Source: Dasyornis broadbenti | Lineage: Eukaryota > Chordata > Aves > Passeriformes > Dasyornithidae | Direction: 5' to 3' | Length of the DNA stretch: 64,000 bases | Assembly (NCBI GenBank): GCA_013397935.1 | Contig: VZRN01001305.1 | Span: forward strand, 3,734,794 to 3,798,793 | Part shown: positions 1 to 13,700 of the stretch, one piece after another | Numbering within the stretch: the first letter of the stretch is position 1 | Layout of the letters: each line of letters starts with the position of its first letter | Notes under the pieces: model-generated | What the model was told of the DNA's origin: nothing | The model's input: only the letters and a program-made list of their open reading frames with translations | The model's database searches: none | Made by a program: the position numbers and the translations under genes

Positions 1-1576
1 GTTAGTCCTGTTTTGCCTATTTGAGTGCATCTTCTCCCGGGTTTCCTTATCTCAACTCATGAGCCCTGGGCGTGGATGTGTTAATTTGGGGGTACCTGGC
101 ATTTGGCCAGGCTCAAACCACAACATATCTTTATTCTGGTTTCAAATTCATTATTTTACATATTTTAGAGAGAATTAAAACACACTCTATTAAAAAGTAA
201 TTAGACTAACTCTTTTTAGCCTATCAGTAGAATACACATGATACAAAGAACCAATGGTTTTAATTATTTTTTAAAAATACCTATGTACAGAACTTTCTGT
301 ACTATTTAAACATTCTTAGATGAAGAGCAGGAGGCATTATTGCATTGCTGCAAAGACAAACCACATGCATTCATATACAGGCATTTATTGAAGAACCGGT
401 GAAAAAATATAAATTCTTCCATCACTTAATAATATTTGTTACTTCACAGTTCAACAGAAGGAGTTCTGTGATGTCTTTTCAGATTTCATGCTTTTGTTTA
501 CAAAAAAACTGTTTTCATGGAAGGGGATCTCATCCTAATATTTTCATTTTTTATGGTATGTCTAATTACTGCTAAGTGCACTTCTGGAAGTAACATCAAA
601 TCTGCTTGTAAGACCCAGGGAGTTCATAGTACAAGGCAAAATGAAAAAACAATTAAAAGGCACAGCAACAAAATACGCCGTCATCTCATTTTGAAACTGG
701 CCAAATCTGATGAAGGCTGAAGTGATCACATACTCTTAGCTCATGGGATGCACTTTTGCCTCTGGAAGATTCTTCTTGCACCAAATTGGAAGAGGAGAAC
801 AGAAACTGTTTCTGCTTTGAAGCTGCAGGCCTAAAAGTAATAAAGACAAAGGTCTTTGTGCCCACTTCAGAAGGGATGGATGTGAAATATATCAAATTTA
901 AGAGGCATACATGAAATCAACAGCACTAACAGCTGTATTAAAATGGGACCATACTATTAGAATCATTACTAGCAGAAGAAGCAGTTAAGGGTAGAAATTA
1001 AAAATGTGCCAGATTCAGACTAGCACATTTCCAGGGGTTTTTCAAATTACTGCCCAAGGATGTCCTTGGATCAGAGCTAACCAGTCTTAGTATGGAAATG
1101 TCAAAAATACACTCCAGTTCAGCAGGGACTTTGAGAGATGTTAAACAGACTTTAGGAGAAACCAAAAGAATGGGGAAAAAATCTCACCACCAGCTGCCCA
1201 AGTGATTCCTTGCATTAGGAGAACACTAAGTTCCCTCTTCTCCTCCCACAGGCTGGATTTCCCATTTGCTCCATCATTCTACCACAGCTTACTGCAGCTG
1301 TGAGAATCCCCACAGCAGGGCCTTTCCGTGGGGTGCGGGAGGTGAGGCCAACACCAGGATAGCACCGCTCCTGCTGCTTTCTCTGCCATCCTTACTGGAG
1401 TCAAGCCTGGCACCAGCTGCACTCCAGGGGAATTGTGGCTTTAAAGTAGTTCCCATCCCCTAGCGACACCATCTATGCACACCATCAGAGAGCCACTAAT
1501 ATTCTGGCCAATATCTTCCTTTTTACACACAGGTAGAAAGCAATTCCTTTAAGTTTGCTGGTTGGAGTTAACAGAA
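1..1576. other. Intronic sequence, nothing recognised
   Basis: AT-rich non-repetitive DNA. 1270-1450 is locally more GC-rich with an open plus-strand frame of 65 codons (1266-1463) that resembles no known protein. Confidence 0.6.
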
Positions 1577-1674
1577 CCTCTCCTTGATAAAGGTATTCAT
1601 TCTCTCAAGCTCAGAGTATTTCAGCCTCTCCTTGTGATAAAAGTATTCATTCTCTCAAGCTCAGAGTGTTTCAG
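1577..1674. repeat. Tandem duplication, about 49 bp x 2
   Basis: CCTCTCCTTGATAAAGGTAT... (1577-1624) is repeated head to tail at 1625-1674 with a 2-base insertion and two substitutions. This is a local replication-slippage type duplication. Confidence 0.95.
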
Positions 1675-1943
1675 CTATTCCGGGTACAGTTTTCCACACC
1701 ATAATCATCTAACGTACTAAAACAATGGTACTTAACTGTGAGAGAACAGATAGAAGAATGAAGGTGTATTATGGCATTTCAGACATGTGCAGTACTGATA
1801 AGATTTTCTTTAGGAGACTTCCCACAGGAACCGGAAGTTTCCACGAGGGTCTGCATTTGCACTTTGTCCAGTGTTGCTTATTACCCGCACTACTTCTAGA
1901 GACTGGTCTAGGAAAATGCTAGGCAAAAGCCCAAATGAAACAA

Positions 1944-1982
1944 ATACTATTTTTACTTTACTTTGTAAAGTAAAAATAGTAT
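1944..1982. repeat. Perfect 18-bp inverted repeat with 3-nt loop
   Basis: ATACTATTTTTACTTTAC (1944-1961), loop TTT, then its exact reverse complement (1965-1982). This is a 39-base perfect AT-rich hairpin. The loop is too short for a typical microRNA precursor. It may have arisen by replication template switching or be a palindromic transposon remnant. Confidence 0.95.
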
Positions 1983-4079
1983 AGATTGATAAAGGGGCTA
2001 AAAGCAGTTTCTTTCTTTATTTTGGCAGTTTTTCATATACAACTCCCTCCAGCCCCCAACAGCTGGAAGACTGGGTTTTCACTCTGTTTTCTGGTACATC
2101 CTGCAGACGACAGTAAACCCACGTTATCCATTTGCAAAATCACTTGCTTTCCTTGTGATGGCTGTGTTAAAATTCAAGCTGATAACAAAACCACCCTCCT
2201 GCTTCAGGAGACACACAGCATTCCCCTGCACATACCCCTCTGAGTGCTAACGCCTGGTGCAGAATGGGATTACTAGGGATCAGAACTTGGCAAATCTGGG
2301 TATCTACTCACAGTTTAGTCTAAAGTCATTCACAAAGAAAATATTCTGGGTCTCACTGAAGGCATTTAGTTGTAGTTGTTCTTGTTTTCAATTCTAATAA
2401 ATCCCTTCACTAGACAAGTTTTTTTGTTAGTGCTACTAGAAAATAGTGCCACATAAATATTGAACAACACCAATATTTACCAGCAATTCCCAATTAAATA
2501 TCCCAAGGACTTGTTTAATTCGTCCCCTAAAGCTTTTACAGTTACTATATGAAGAGGAAAGCAAAAGCCACATCCTTATTTGTGTTCTAAACTTCTTTTA
2601 ATAATATTTATTCAAATTCTGGTTACAAGCCAAAATAATTGTGTATCGATATGAAAAGGTAGGAGTTAAAATAACACTTATACATTGAAAAAAATCAACT
2701 AATGATAAATACTTACTGTGCCTGTCTACTCATGGAGATAAATCCTGAAAGATGATGAGAACCCCATCCCCTTTTCCAGCAGAGCATGTAATTATCTTTT
2801 CACAAGGCTCATATTACCAACCAGTCTGGGCTGGAAGAACAGACTTATATTGTTAACATAATAAAATCTTACACCTTTAGTACAATGGAATTTATCTGAA
2901 GTCAAAGCAAAAAAAGAAAAAAACCCTGAAAACATTTAAAGACGTCCAAAGCTAAAGAAAACCCATTAAACAGCGTTTTTATTATAAGTGCACTAAACAG
3001 TTCACCATTAAAGTCTAGATTTTACTACTACCTTAACACGAGAACACCAGAAATTAATTTAATCCTCCTTTATCATTGTCATCTATTACTATCATTATTG
3101 GAGGGTGAGAGCAGATAGATGTTTGCTTTTTTCTTCCTTTAAATCCAGAGTACTGTACCACTATTAATACCTAAATGTTTAAATTAGTCATAGTCATTTG
3201 ATGACACAACCTACTGGAATCCTTCTCTTCTCTTTACCTCTTTTATTCCATGTACATTACAGCTGGTAACATGGATGATATCCAGATGTTATGTAAAACA
3301 GCTGCAAATATGTGCTTCTATTTAAGCCTCCAGTACTTTTACTCATACACAGAAGATGCTTATACTATCAGTGTCTGTGAGATCAGTTCAGTGAAAAAAA
3401 AAAATTAAGTCAGCTGCTATGCCTTGTTAACTAAAGTCAAAAAGAACCTTCAGTCAAACTCAGTTCTTGACTCTTAAAGCTGAATACCAGTTGCCTTATC
3501 AAGTTATTCATTCAATGAGAGAATATACTATTTTGTGTAGCAGTTTTGTGGCGTTTTTTCCCCTATAAATTCACTATTCATTGCATTTAACTTTTTTATT
3601 TTGATCCATGCATACATAACAGCGCTATGTAAAAGCTGATTATCTGTTTTCTTCCAACATTTGGCAAAGTTTTATCTAAATCTGCAGTCCTAGCTCATTA
3701 AGGCAAATGAAAGCTCTAATTTGTCTCCCATTCGGTTGCTTTAACACAGAATCTTAATGTTTCTATTCATAACACAATTTTTAGGTAAATTAAGTGAGGA
3801 AGTAAGGAAATATTGATTAATCACAGCAGAAAAATCAAACAAAATAAAAGCCAATAAAGTTCCAGTACTAATAAATGCATAGAATAACACCACATTAAGA
3901 ACAGTTTAGAGAAAACAAAAAGAAGAGGACATTGACGAATTTTGTTTTAGTCTCGTGTAAATATCAGATTTATAAAGTTCAATATTAAGTTACCAAATAT
4001 CAGTGTTTGTATATTTATAAACATATCAGCATCAAAAGATGGGCAATAGAGAATCTCCATTTTTTTTCTGGATGCATGG
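1983..4079. other. Intronic sequence, nothing recognised
   Basis: AT-rich, low-complexity in places, no coding or repeat signature seen. The CR1 fragment begins at its right edge. Confidence 0.6.
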
Positions 4080-4565
4080 GGAAACATAATGCCAAAGGAT
4101 ATAGAAAAGCCTGAGGTAATTAAAGCCTTCTTTGCCTCAGACTTCAACGGCAAGACTGATACCCAGGCCCTGAGCTGGAAGACAGAGAACAGAATGATGC
4201 CCCCATAATCCAGGAGGGAATGGTCAGCGACCCGCTATGCCACTGAGGGGTCACAAGTCATTGGGATGAGATGGGATTCATCCAAGGGTACTGAGGGAGA
4301 AGAGATCATCAAGCCATATTCCATCATTTACGAGCAGCCCTGGCTAGCCAGGGTCGTCCCAGCTGATGGAAGCTTGGCCCATGTGATGATCACCTACAGG
4401 AAGGGACAAAAGGAGGATTCAGGGAACTACAGGCCCGTCAACCTAACCTCAGTGCTCGGGAAAGTCATGGAGCGGGTCCTCCTGAGTTCCATCATGCAAA
4501 CATGCACAGGACAGCCAGGGAATAAGACCTAGCCAGCATGACATGATTCTTGATTCTTGATTCTT
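4080..4565 (+). mobile_element. CR1 LINE fragment, ORF2 start of reverse transcriptase, degenerate
   Basis: The plus strand, read in pieces, gives CR1 ORF2 signatures: KAFFASDFNGKT near 4124-4160, and then, in an open frame 4266-4532, RKGQKEDSGNYRPVNLTS followed by GKVMERVLL. These correspond to the conserved linker and first reverse-transcriptase motifs of CR1 (KKGxKEDPGNYRPVSLTS). The frame is broken by a stop near 4206 and by frame changes, so it is a dead copy. The similarity continues to about 4541 (AGCCAGCATG) and is followed directly by three perfect copies of GATTCTT (4545-4565), resembling the short tandem tails of CR1. The catalytic part, the endonuclease and the 3' UTR are absent. 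Confidence 0.85.
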
Positions 4566-7500
4566 TTATAACAAAATGCCATTTTTACATGACATAATTC
4601 AATATCAACCACAGTCAGTCACTGACAGTAGTGGTGAAACTTTTCAATACATACATGTTAAATAAAAGGCCTTTTTTCTCCCTGAATTATACTTTCATAT
4701 CCCATTACTCATACTTTCCACTTCCACTTCCAAAAGCAAGATTTTAAATTTCTTACTTAACAAAGATGAAGTTTACTCTTTCTCATTTTATTGTTTATGA
4801 TTTACCCCTCCTTTCAATTTTGAAAAACCTTGAAGTGAACGGAAAGCAAAAAAAAGTCAGTTGGAAAAAAATTCCCTGCTTTCTTTTTTGGAGAAAGAAA
4901 ATATAATTTAGAAAATGCTTTACCTGAAGACTTTTTATTCTTCCTTTCCTAATGAATGAATAAGAAAATAAGCATAAATATTTTAATCAGTAATTAACAA
5001 CTTTTACAAGTTGAGACATTTCTCGTTCGTAAGCTTTAAAATTTAGGCTTAAAACTCTGTTTCTGTTTTCCACTTACATGTGCAAAGTAAGTTTTATACA
5101 TGGAAAGAAATCATGGATAGAAACAGATATTTTAATTTATGAAAAGAGGTTAAAGGTTATTTTTAATTTAACCAAATTTACAGAGACAATAGGAGAGTTC
5201 TACTATCCTACTTTTTGCAGATTAACTCTATTTTCTGAAATAAGACCCCTTCAAGTAGCTTTCCATTGTTTTAGCACATTCAATTAAGTTACTTTTGTCT
5301 CTCTTGAAAGATAAAAATCTAATCAACAGCAGAATATAGATCAAAAAGCTTTTGTCTTCAAAGGCAAACAACTTCAAATTATGTCTCACAAAACAATAAC
5401 ACTCCAAATTTATTCACTATGTCTCTGTTTCAGAAAAGTGTTTTTAGATTTTTTTTTTCTACAAGTTCACCTTCTTTCCTTCTTCTATAATTATCCCCTT
5501 TACTAGTAAATCTAAAAATGCAGTGAAACCAAACTCATTCTGGGACTTGGAAATATCAGGATGGAGGATCACTACACACATGCAAGTGTACAGGTGTTTA
5601 ATATTTCTTAATTTAATCAGCACTATCTGGGTGCTTCTGCAGCCACCAGGAAGGTGCTGGGAGTGTTTTTCAAAGAGCTACAAAGATGAAACATTTTTAT
5701 ACCAGGTGCCTCCCTCCAGAAGGACATTTGTGTAGTTAGGAAACAGGCAAGTTAAACTATTTTCAAAGCTTATTCTTGCAGCTGTCTTCGTTCTCTTAAT
5801 ACAGCTGTGCAAGCCATGAACAGTCTACATCATAATTAACTACTATGTTTTCACTCTTCATCTCCTCTAGAAAAGGCATATAATCAGTCACTTTTACGCT
5901 GAAGCTTGTAGTATACATCGGTATAATTACTGATATAGTATTTAAACAAAACTTAACAAGTACTATTTAGTCAGAACCATAGTGGCATTTACAGTGTTAA
6001 CTAATGTCTGCTGCTAGTGACAAATTACTCTCAGTAGATATTTTAGACAGCAAATGTCATTTCTCTTTTGGCTGCATTACTATCAGATAATGAGATTGCT
6101 TGTGTTTTTTGGGTTTTGTTTTTCGTGTGTTATTTAAATAACTCCCAGAAGAAAATCTCCCAAAATTTCAAGATTAATTTTAGGTTTCTTATGTCCGGTA
6201 TTGCTCTGGTACTGTTCCTGTGCTCTAACAAGGGTAATCTGGCAGGATTGTAACATTCTGCTGTTACCTCATCTTCTCCATAAGACTATAGGTAAAAATT
6301 CATAACTTTTGATAGCTGTACTATATAAATACACTTTTTAAAGAAGTCTGTATAAAATATATGAAAGCTGTTCCAGTCTAAATATTTATTCTCACTACTG
6401 CTTTTGAGGTCTCCAATTTCTGTAGTCGCTCTCACAACTTACAACTTTCACCAAGGTCTCACTGATGCAGAAAGTCAGCTTCTGCCATCTCCCTGGAGAC
6501 TACTCTCAGAATAACATATTCTTTATAATGATTAAATCCAGTGGGATGCACTCCTCAAGAATATGAAACAGTCTGAATTAGCAGCATCTTCAACGTAAAA
6601 AGGTCTTCAGAGTAAAACTACTTTTTCAGACTATGTCTACCCAAAGGCCAGCGTAAGTCTAACAAAATAAAATAGTTCTGTGTTTGCAAGGCTCGCAAAT
6701 GGCAAGAGCCAACCTTTGTCTCACAGAATCCAAGTTACAGTCAGGAGCATTATTATGAGCACACTCGCCATCTGTATTCAAACGCTAATGGCATAACTGG
6801 ATTGACTGTATATGGACAGAAACGGTCTCAGAAAGATTTGGATTACAAAACAGATAAAATATAACAGATGTGCCCATCAGCAGGCAGGCTGGCATTCGCT
6901 CCACAGCAGCTGAAGCTTCCAAGAGTAAGCATACTGGAGTAATTCATCTCTTTTGAGCTTTCAAGTCACAAAAAGCACAAGTTCAAAAGTACCCTAAATA
7001 TATAAGGGAAGAAAAAAAATAGAAAAAGAAGACTTGTTCCTTGGACCATGGACTATAAACAAGCTCTAGCTCCAAGCCCTATAGTATTGTTCTGCTCTGG
7101 ATCCAGTCTCAGCCAACTCATTCTGCAATTCCTGAGTGTGCCTCGCTTCCCTGGTGAGCCGGGCAGAGTGGCCCCCTGCCCACAGGGACTCCAGACACAT
7201 CAGAAATGGGGTAAAATGAGCAAATACTATGGTGCAGAGCTGCAACAAGCACTCTTGCACAGCCCACTTGACTCAAGTAGGTTTAAGCACTGCCATGACC
7301 ACAGTCCCCAGTACACCCATGCTAAGCACCAGACCGGAGAGAAAAGCAGATTATTTTGAAGAGTTCTTCCCCAAGGGGACGGCACTGACTAAAGCTTGCT
7401 AAGTGAGGCACAGATTGCAGCACTACTCAGCCAGCTTTGGGCTCCTGCTTCAACTGAAGGTCAGCATTACACACTTTCAGCAGCATTAAAGGGCCACTTC

Positions 7501-10288
7501 CCTCATGGGAAACTGGAGATGTTTGAAAATCTTGGGAAAATCTCTTCAAGCTAGGAACTGATCAGTTTTCTAAACCCCATGCAAGTTTCTTAAGGGAAAG
7601 GAACAGCCACCATCTCTTCTTGTAATCTTGTTTCTAAATTACCAAAGCCAGTGACAGATTTACACTAAAATTTTTTTGACAGTATGTTCAGATGGTGTTC
7701 CACTTTCAAAGACCATAATTTATTGTGTATGTCACCGTGTTCAAGGGAGGGGGGACAAACTTAAAAATCCATCTTTTAATACTTGCCAAGCTTCTACCAG
7801 AGTGGCAGGCACATATGACAGTTTTTATCCTACTTTTCTACTTTTGGGAAAAAAAAAAAAAGCAACACATAGAAATACTGTTTCCAAATAGAAAGACAGA
7901 ATTTTGGAAGTATTCCAATTTTCTTCCACTCTACTGATCTGAAAATGACATAATGACCTGATGAAGTCAACTGCCAAGTACTTCTGAGGCAGACTTCAGG
8001 AGCTCCAGATGGCATTATTCAGAAGTTCTTATAGTCCTGGTCCTACCAGCTGGCTCAACATCATAAAAAAAATTATTTTCCATATGAAATCCTACTTCTG
8101 ACCACAGTAATATTTCCACAACAAAAAGGATACACGGTTAGAGAAGACATAAGGCAGATTGGACTTTGTCTAACACGTTTTCCAGCATTCAAATAAAATT
8201 AATGTCATTAGATGGCATTATTAGTTAGTATTAAAATTACTATTGTATCTATATTAAAATTCTAAACAAGTACACAACTAATTGAAAATCAGATGTTGCA
8301 GATTATATGCATTCCAACCTTATCTTGCTAGTTCCAACTCTGAAAAATTCAACTGCTCAGATGATTCAAGTCAATGCCAGCATAGCTTCTAGTTTTATAT
8401 AAGAACACTTTATTATACCTCTACACAGGATTCTTCAAAGGTTATCAGAAGTGCTGTCAGGAGAGGGCCTGAACATCAGAGTCTAAAGTCAGAATTTAAG
8501 TACTGTAGAAATTGGCATTAAAAGCAGCACAGAACTCAATTTTCAACAGATCAGCTCATAACCAAACTGATGTTAATATCCTGTGTAAAGGAGGCACTTG
8601 CAAAGTTTTTCTTCTCTCTTCTCAATACCAAATGAAATAACAGCTTAATTCACTTCACTGGAACTGAAACTGGGCTGGCAAAATGAATGGCAGGTAAAAG
8701 AGCTGCAGCACTTGATTTTATGTTGTTTTCTTGTCAAGTCTGGTCAATTACTTAGAAAATAAGTTAAAGACTACGAGCCAGTAATGCTGGTGTCTACTAC
8801 TCCTCCATCCCAAGGACTGATGTCCTGCTGGACATTATCTTTGAGAATCAATACATAAATATACAGAATAAGAATGAAAGTGCATCTGATTTACAAAAGC
8901 CATGAATTAACAGTTATTTTTAAATGAACCTGTTGAGCAAAAAGAAAGCTAATGACAATACTTTGGCCGTAAAATAGTTTGCCTCATACTCCTCTTTCTC
9001 TTCCCCCTTCCACTTAAGTGAAAATTTTAGTTTGATTTTACAGCAATTCTACACTCATTGCTACAAAATCTGCCGGTCTTATTTCAACATTCCTAACTTT
9101 TCTTTGCTCAGCTCTCAAGTGGCCATTTGTGAAACAGCGCACATCAACAGTAAAGACGAGAATTGACCAGCTAGCTGAACATGAAAATATCTTCAAACAT
9201 ATGGTCTCCAGGAGGCTGCACGTGAACACAACTGCCATTTCCCAGAGGGGCCAGTGGGACACGAGGCAGATTGCACTTCCATCGGCAGCCCAATATCAGA
9301 CTCTTCAGAGGCAAATCAATGATGTAACTACTCCAGCACAAGACAACGATGAAGAGGAGGCAAAAACACTGGCAGGGAGCAGTCTGACCAAAAATATTCC
9401 TGGAAATATTTCACTTATTTATATGCAATATCCAACAATGCCTTTGAGAGGTACTGAAAAAAATTAATATTGAAGGCATGCAGCAGCTGGGGAAGTCTGG
9501 TATTTAGTAAGGGATCCTCATTTGCAGGTCTTATTTCTCTAAAGTCAGCATAAGCAAAAAGTAGTGCAAGTTTTTGTTCTTTGAAGATTATTCTGTGCTC
9601 TTAAATTTGATCATTCTGAAATAAGAAAATACTGTTGCAATACCTTGGTATGTTAATGGCGACCTTAATAAGGTATTTATGTGAACTGTAAATTTACAAA
9701 ATCCTTCAAAACAAACAAACAAAAAACCACATCAATGAGACACATTTCTCCCTGTGAAACAGCTTACTATTTACAACCTCAATTTTGAAAACACTTATTC
9801 ATGTACTTAATGTTCAAGACTGCAGTTAGTACCACAAAGGTCAGTGAAATCATACAAGTATATTTAGATCATCACAAAAAGCAAGCATATAAATGAATAA
9901 AGTGGTTTTAATGGAGATTTGTTTTGATAGAATTTATGTAGAAACCTTTATTTTTTATTATTTCTAGATGACATTTATAACAGTGCCTTAGGTCAGAAGT
10001 AGTTTCCCCAAAGATTAATAACTAGCAAAATACAGAAAATGAAGGGTGGGTATTTTGAGGGTTTTTGAGGGGATCTTTTGCTATTTGTTTGGGGTTCTTG
10101 CTTGTTTGTATTTTAATTAAGAGACAACCATGTAGTCCCTCAAGAAACAGTGCTGAAACTGCTGTTCCTGGTGAATTAATGAATTTTTTTAAAGTATCAG
10201 AAAAGTGAAACCTCAAAAAAGTTAATTAGAACGGTCCTCTCAAGAAGAAAAATTATCACATGAGAAACTGAGAGAAGAGCTCACAACA
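4566..10288. other. Intronic sequence with short anonymous open frames
   Basis: No recognised gene. The open plus-strand frames 7048-7359 (103 codons) and 9129-9467 (112 codons) have no homology I know. The second is rich in Gln, Thr and Asn and has a locally balanced base composition (see findings). An A13 tract is at 7849-7861. Confidence 0.5.
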
Positions 10289-10597
10289 GTGCCTGACAAA
10301 GCTGCACCTGCAACAGCACCGAGGTACCCAAGGCACCAGTATCACAACAGAGACCCTCTGAAACCATCAGATCAAACACCAGCTGTGGGCAGAAACAAAA
10401 CTAAGATCGCTATGCTGAAATTCCAGGCAAGGAGGAGGATGCAGAGAATGGCAGTCAGTCCTTGTTCATCTCCCAGTCAGCAAACAGAGGCAAGTCCTGA
10501 CTGAACTTACCACCCCAAGAGCAAGGAGATGATACACAGAAGCCAGCATTTACTTGCTCTTGAGCGACCCATCTTCTGAAATGGCTGCCTTGCCTCT
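10289..10597. other. Anonymous segment upstream of CR1 reverse transcriptase remnant
   Basis: Less AT-rich than its surroundings, with an open plus-strand frame 10289-10504 of 71 codons rich in Pro, Ala, Gln and Arg. It could be a decayed part of the same retroelement or unrelated DNA. I cannot match it. Confidence 0.4.
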
Positions 10598-10789
10598 GTG
10601 GATGAGCAGACAGAAGTCCATTTAATTTACCTTGATTTTGGCAAGGTTTTCCACAATCCCCAGCATCAAATAACCCAGTCAGTTCTTGTAGTCAGGCTGA
10701 GGAGATACGGATTGGTTGAGTAGGCAAGGTGGGTAAAAAACAGGTTGGACCACGAGGCTCAAAAGGTAGCAGTCAATGGCTTGAAAGAG
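10598..10789 (+). mobile_element. CR1-like LINE fragment, reverse transcriptase motif A region, degenerate
   Basis: Plus-strand translation from 10598 reads VDEQTEVHLIYLDFGKVF, then LRRYGLVE, an in-frame TAG, ARWVKNRLDHEAQKVAVNG. This matches the CR1 reverse transcriptase stretch around motif A (VIYLDFSKAFDTV...LRWVKNWLDGRxQRVxVNG). The stop codon and substitutions (FGKVFHN for FSKAFDT) show an old inactive copy. Flanks on both sides are not recognisable as CR1, so only about 190 bp remain. It belongs to the region just 3' of that represented at 4266-4532, but the two copies are 6 kb apart and probably independent. Confidence 0.72.
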
Positions 10790-13700
10790 TTGGCATATAT
10801 ATTGCAAATATACCTGTCCCTCTAATAAGAAAAGCAGACACTGCTTATGCTATGTGAAACAGAGTGGAATGGTATTTCCTGCATTAAGAACATTTTGCTT
10901 AATTGTTGGCATCTTTAATTTTGCACAAACGGGATTTACAATAGGACGAAATATTGAGAGAGATGGAAAAAGAGGTCATAGAAAGAAAACTTTTAAAATT
11001 GCAAGTACAAGACAGTCCTTCCCATTTAAGATGATATTTCATGCAGCAACATGCAGGAATGTCCTGGAAGATAATCTGTAGAGTTCTCCAGAATAGTAAA
11101 AAAAACAATGGCCAAAACAATCATTATTGAAAAAGCAACAGCTTTCAACTCTGCTTCAGAAACTGAACTAGGTAGAAAAAAATTTAAATACAGAGAAGTA
11201 AAAGAAATGTGAGAAAATGTTTCCCATGGAATGTCTCCTCTAAAAGCTCTAGAATACATTTCTGGAATTTCACACACAGGCTTCGCTATGCACATTAAAC
11301 ACAAAAGTGAACAGAAGCTTCAGAATTAAACCTCACAGAATTTTTAAGTAAACAACATTCTGTGATTCAGAATTGTGACCAATTCTGCCAACCAACACAC
11401 TCAGTGTCAGTTACCTTGAGAGCATGCCAAAAAGACATCGTTTCAGAATACAGCTCTTTGAAAATTATATAGACTTCCTGCAAGTTGCAAGAAATAATTG
11501 TTCCTTGCACCAGCAATGTCCTAGAGCATGCTGCTTAAAAATGAGAACAGCACATTCATGAAATATTTACAGCTAGGACAAAGAGGAAAAGCTCCACGTC
11601 GTATGGGATTCACAAAGGGATGTGCTTTAGAAATGTTTCAGTGAAATAAAGGCACGAGTGTATCGGTTCCACCAGACAAAAGACTTCTACCTACACAACA
11701 ATACTGAAACAGTCCCTAAATGCTGGTTGTCTAAACGGGGATACAATAAGACTTCAGAAGACACAAATATCCCTCACTTAGCCTTACCTGCCACAGGTCC
11801 AATTCCACCCAAAAGAACAAATATGTAATTTTTTTTTAACATGTAATTTGATCTAATTATCTTTTTTCTTTACTTTTAAGGTATCGTATTTTTGTATTCA
11901 CTCAATACATTGCTTTTGCCATTTACTGGGCCTGAGTACAGAAAGAGGTAATTTGTCTGCATCCAAAAGCATATAAGAGGAGACAAAATAACTCTATTTC
12001 TCTCTGTTTCCTTTGGGAAATGCCACTTCAGGCATGCCACTTCTTGAGCTGAAACGAGGCAGGGGGAATCTTAATCTGCATAATCTGTCATCATTCTATG
12101 CTCAATTTTTTGTTGAGAAATTGGAAAGTGACATTACAGGCAGATACTACCTTCTTATTTCATATGACTTCTAGCAATGACCAAAGTGTCTGTGCAATTT
12201 AGTGGGTTCTAAGAGAAACATCTACAAAACTCAACTGTTCCATCAGTTTCTTGAACTTACCTTTCTGTTTAATTCCATTTATCTTATTTCCTCCAGTCAC
12301 TGATACAGTATCTAACACCTTCCACCACAAACATTTACTGCCAGCAATTGTTGCAACATGATAAATTGTAAAGTAATTGTACAGTGCCACAAATTTTATG
12401 ACTCTCTAGGCAATGTTAGGAAAGATCAATAAATGACAGATCATGAGAATTACTAAAGGCACTGAAAAGACAGTGTTGAAGAACTGGGTTGAAGAAAGAT
12501 GAAAATGGCTATAAAAATATTGAGTAACAAATATTCTCTTTGCTAATTCAGAGGACTTGATGTTGTGATGGTGGCTGGGGAAGGCCTTGTGATTGGCCAT
12601 ACTAAATTAAACCCGATGCAATCCCAGCCAGAAATTCTATCACTCTTTGGGTTCATCTCTTTTCCTACACAATGCCCAGCTGGCTGGCAGTAAAGCAGAT
12701 TTATAGACTAAAAACAAATTGCTATTATTTCTTCCTGACTCTTGTTTTCTTCTGATTATCTTCTGAAAGCGCTGTAATAGAGCCAAAGGTAATTTACAGC
12801 CAAAGTTACATGAAATGAATAACAGGGAACTGCAAAGTGTTAGATTTCTTTACAGGGTAGCACTCCAAAGAGTAGACAAAACAAGCTGGCCTATGGAGGC
12901 AGCAATAGTAAACTACACTTCATTAAACACATGAAGACTTTAATTCTGTTCAGTAAGCTTTTGTTAAATTTCTGCTTCCTTGAAATTAAAATGGTCATAA
13001 AAAAGGAAAAGTGAGATAACTTTAAAGGATTATAGAAGGAAGGTATCTCTTGTCCCACAGACATTCAGTGCACTCATACTGTATTAATGAAAGAGCTGAG
13101 AAAAGTGGTGGAAATGCCAGTTTCACAGCATTAAAAGTTATAGAGCTCTTCAAGCTGGCCTTCAGTGAGATGGCCAAAGGAGGTTAATGATTGTACCTTT
13201 GTCATGCTGTGATCATTGCTCCTGGTATCAGGGAAAAAAAAAAAATAAATAAAAAAATTGCTATGAATGACTGAGGAAATGAACCAGGCAACACATCCAT
13301 ACACTCTACAAAGACATGCACAATCTCCACTTTTTAATGCATATGTATCGCAAACACAGGAATTTGCAAAATTACTGCTAGAGTGCTTTGGCCATTCTCA
13401 CCCAAGGCAAACATGAAGTTTTCAAGGACATTTACTCCTGCACTCACACTGTACAACATCTCTATTTGCTATTCTACACATCAGATTTCTTACATTAATA
13501 TATATTTTCACTAGCCTCACACTCTTTCCCAATGAGCCACAAAAAGCATTCACTTAAATCTTTGTGCGCAACCAGATTGACAAATAAGACTGGAGGGAAT
13601 AAAAGCACACACACAGGGGGAAAAAAAACAACAACAAAACAAATGCAAAGAGCTTTTTTTTCTCCTCTCAAGGGCCACAGTAGGTCAGTCACTTGCAAAC

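Noticed and set aside
1944..1982. MicroRNA precursor
   Set aside because: A 3-base loop and 18-bp stem are too small for a Drosha/Dicer substrate.
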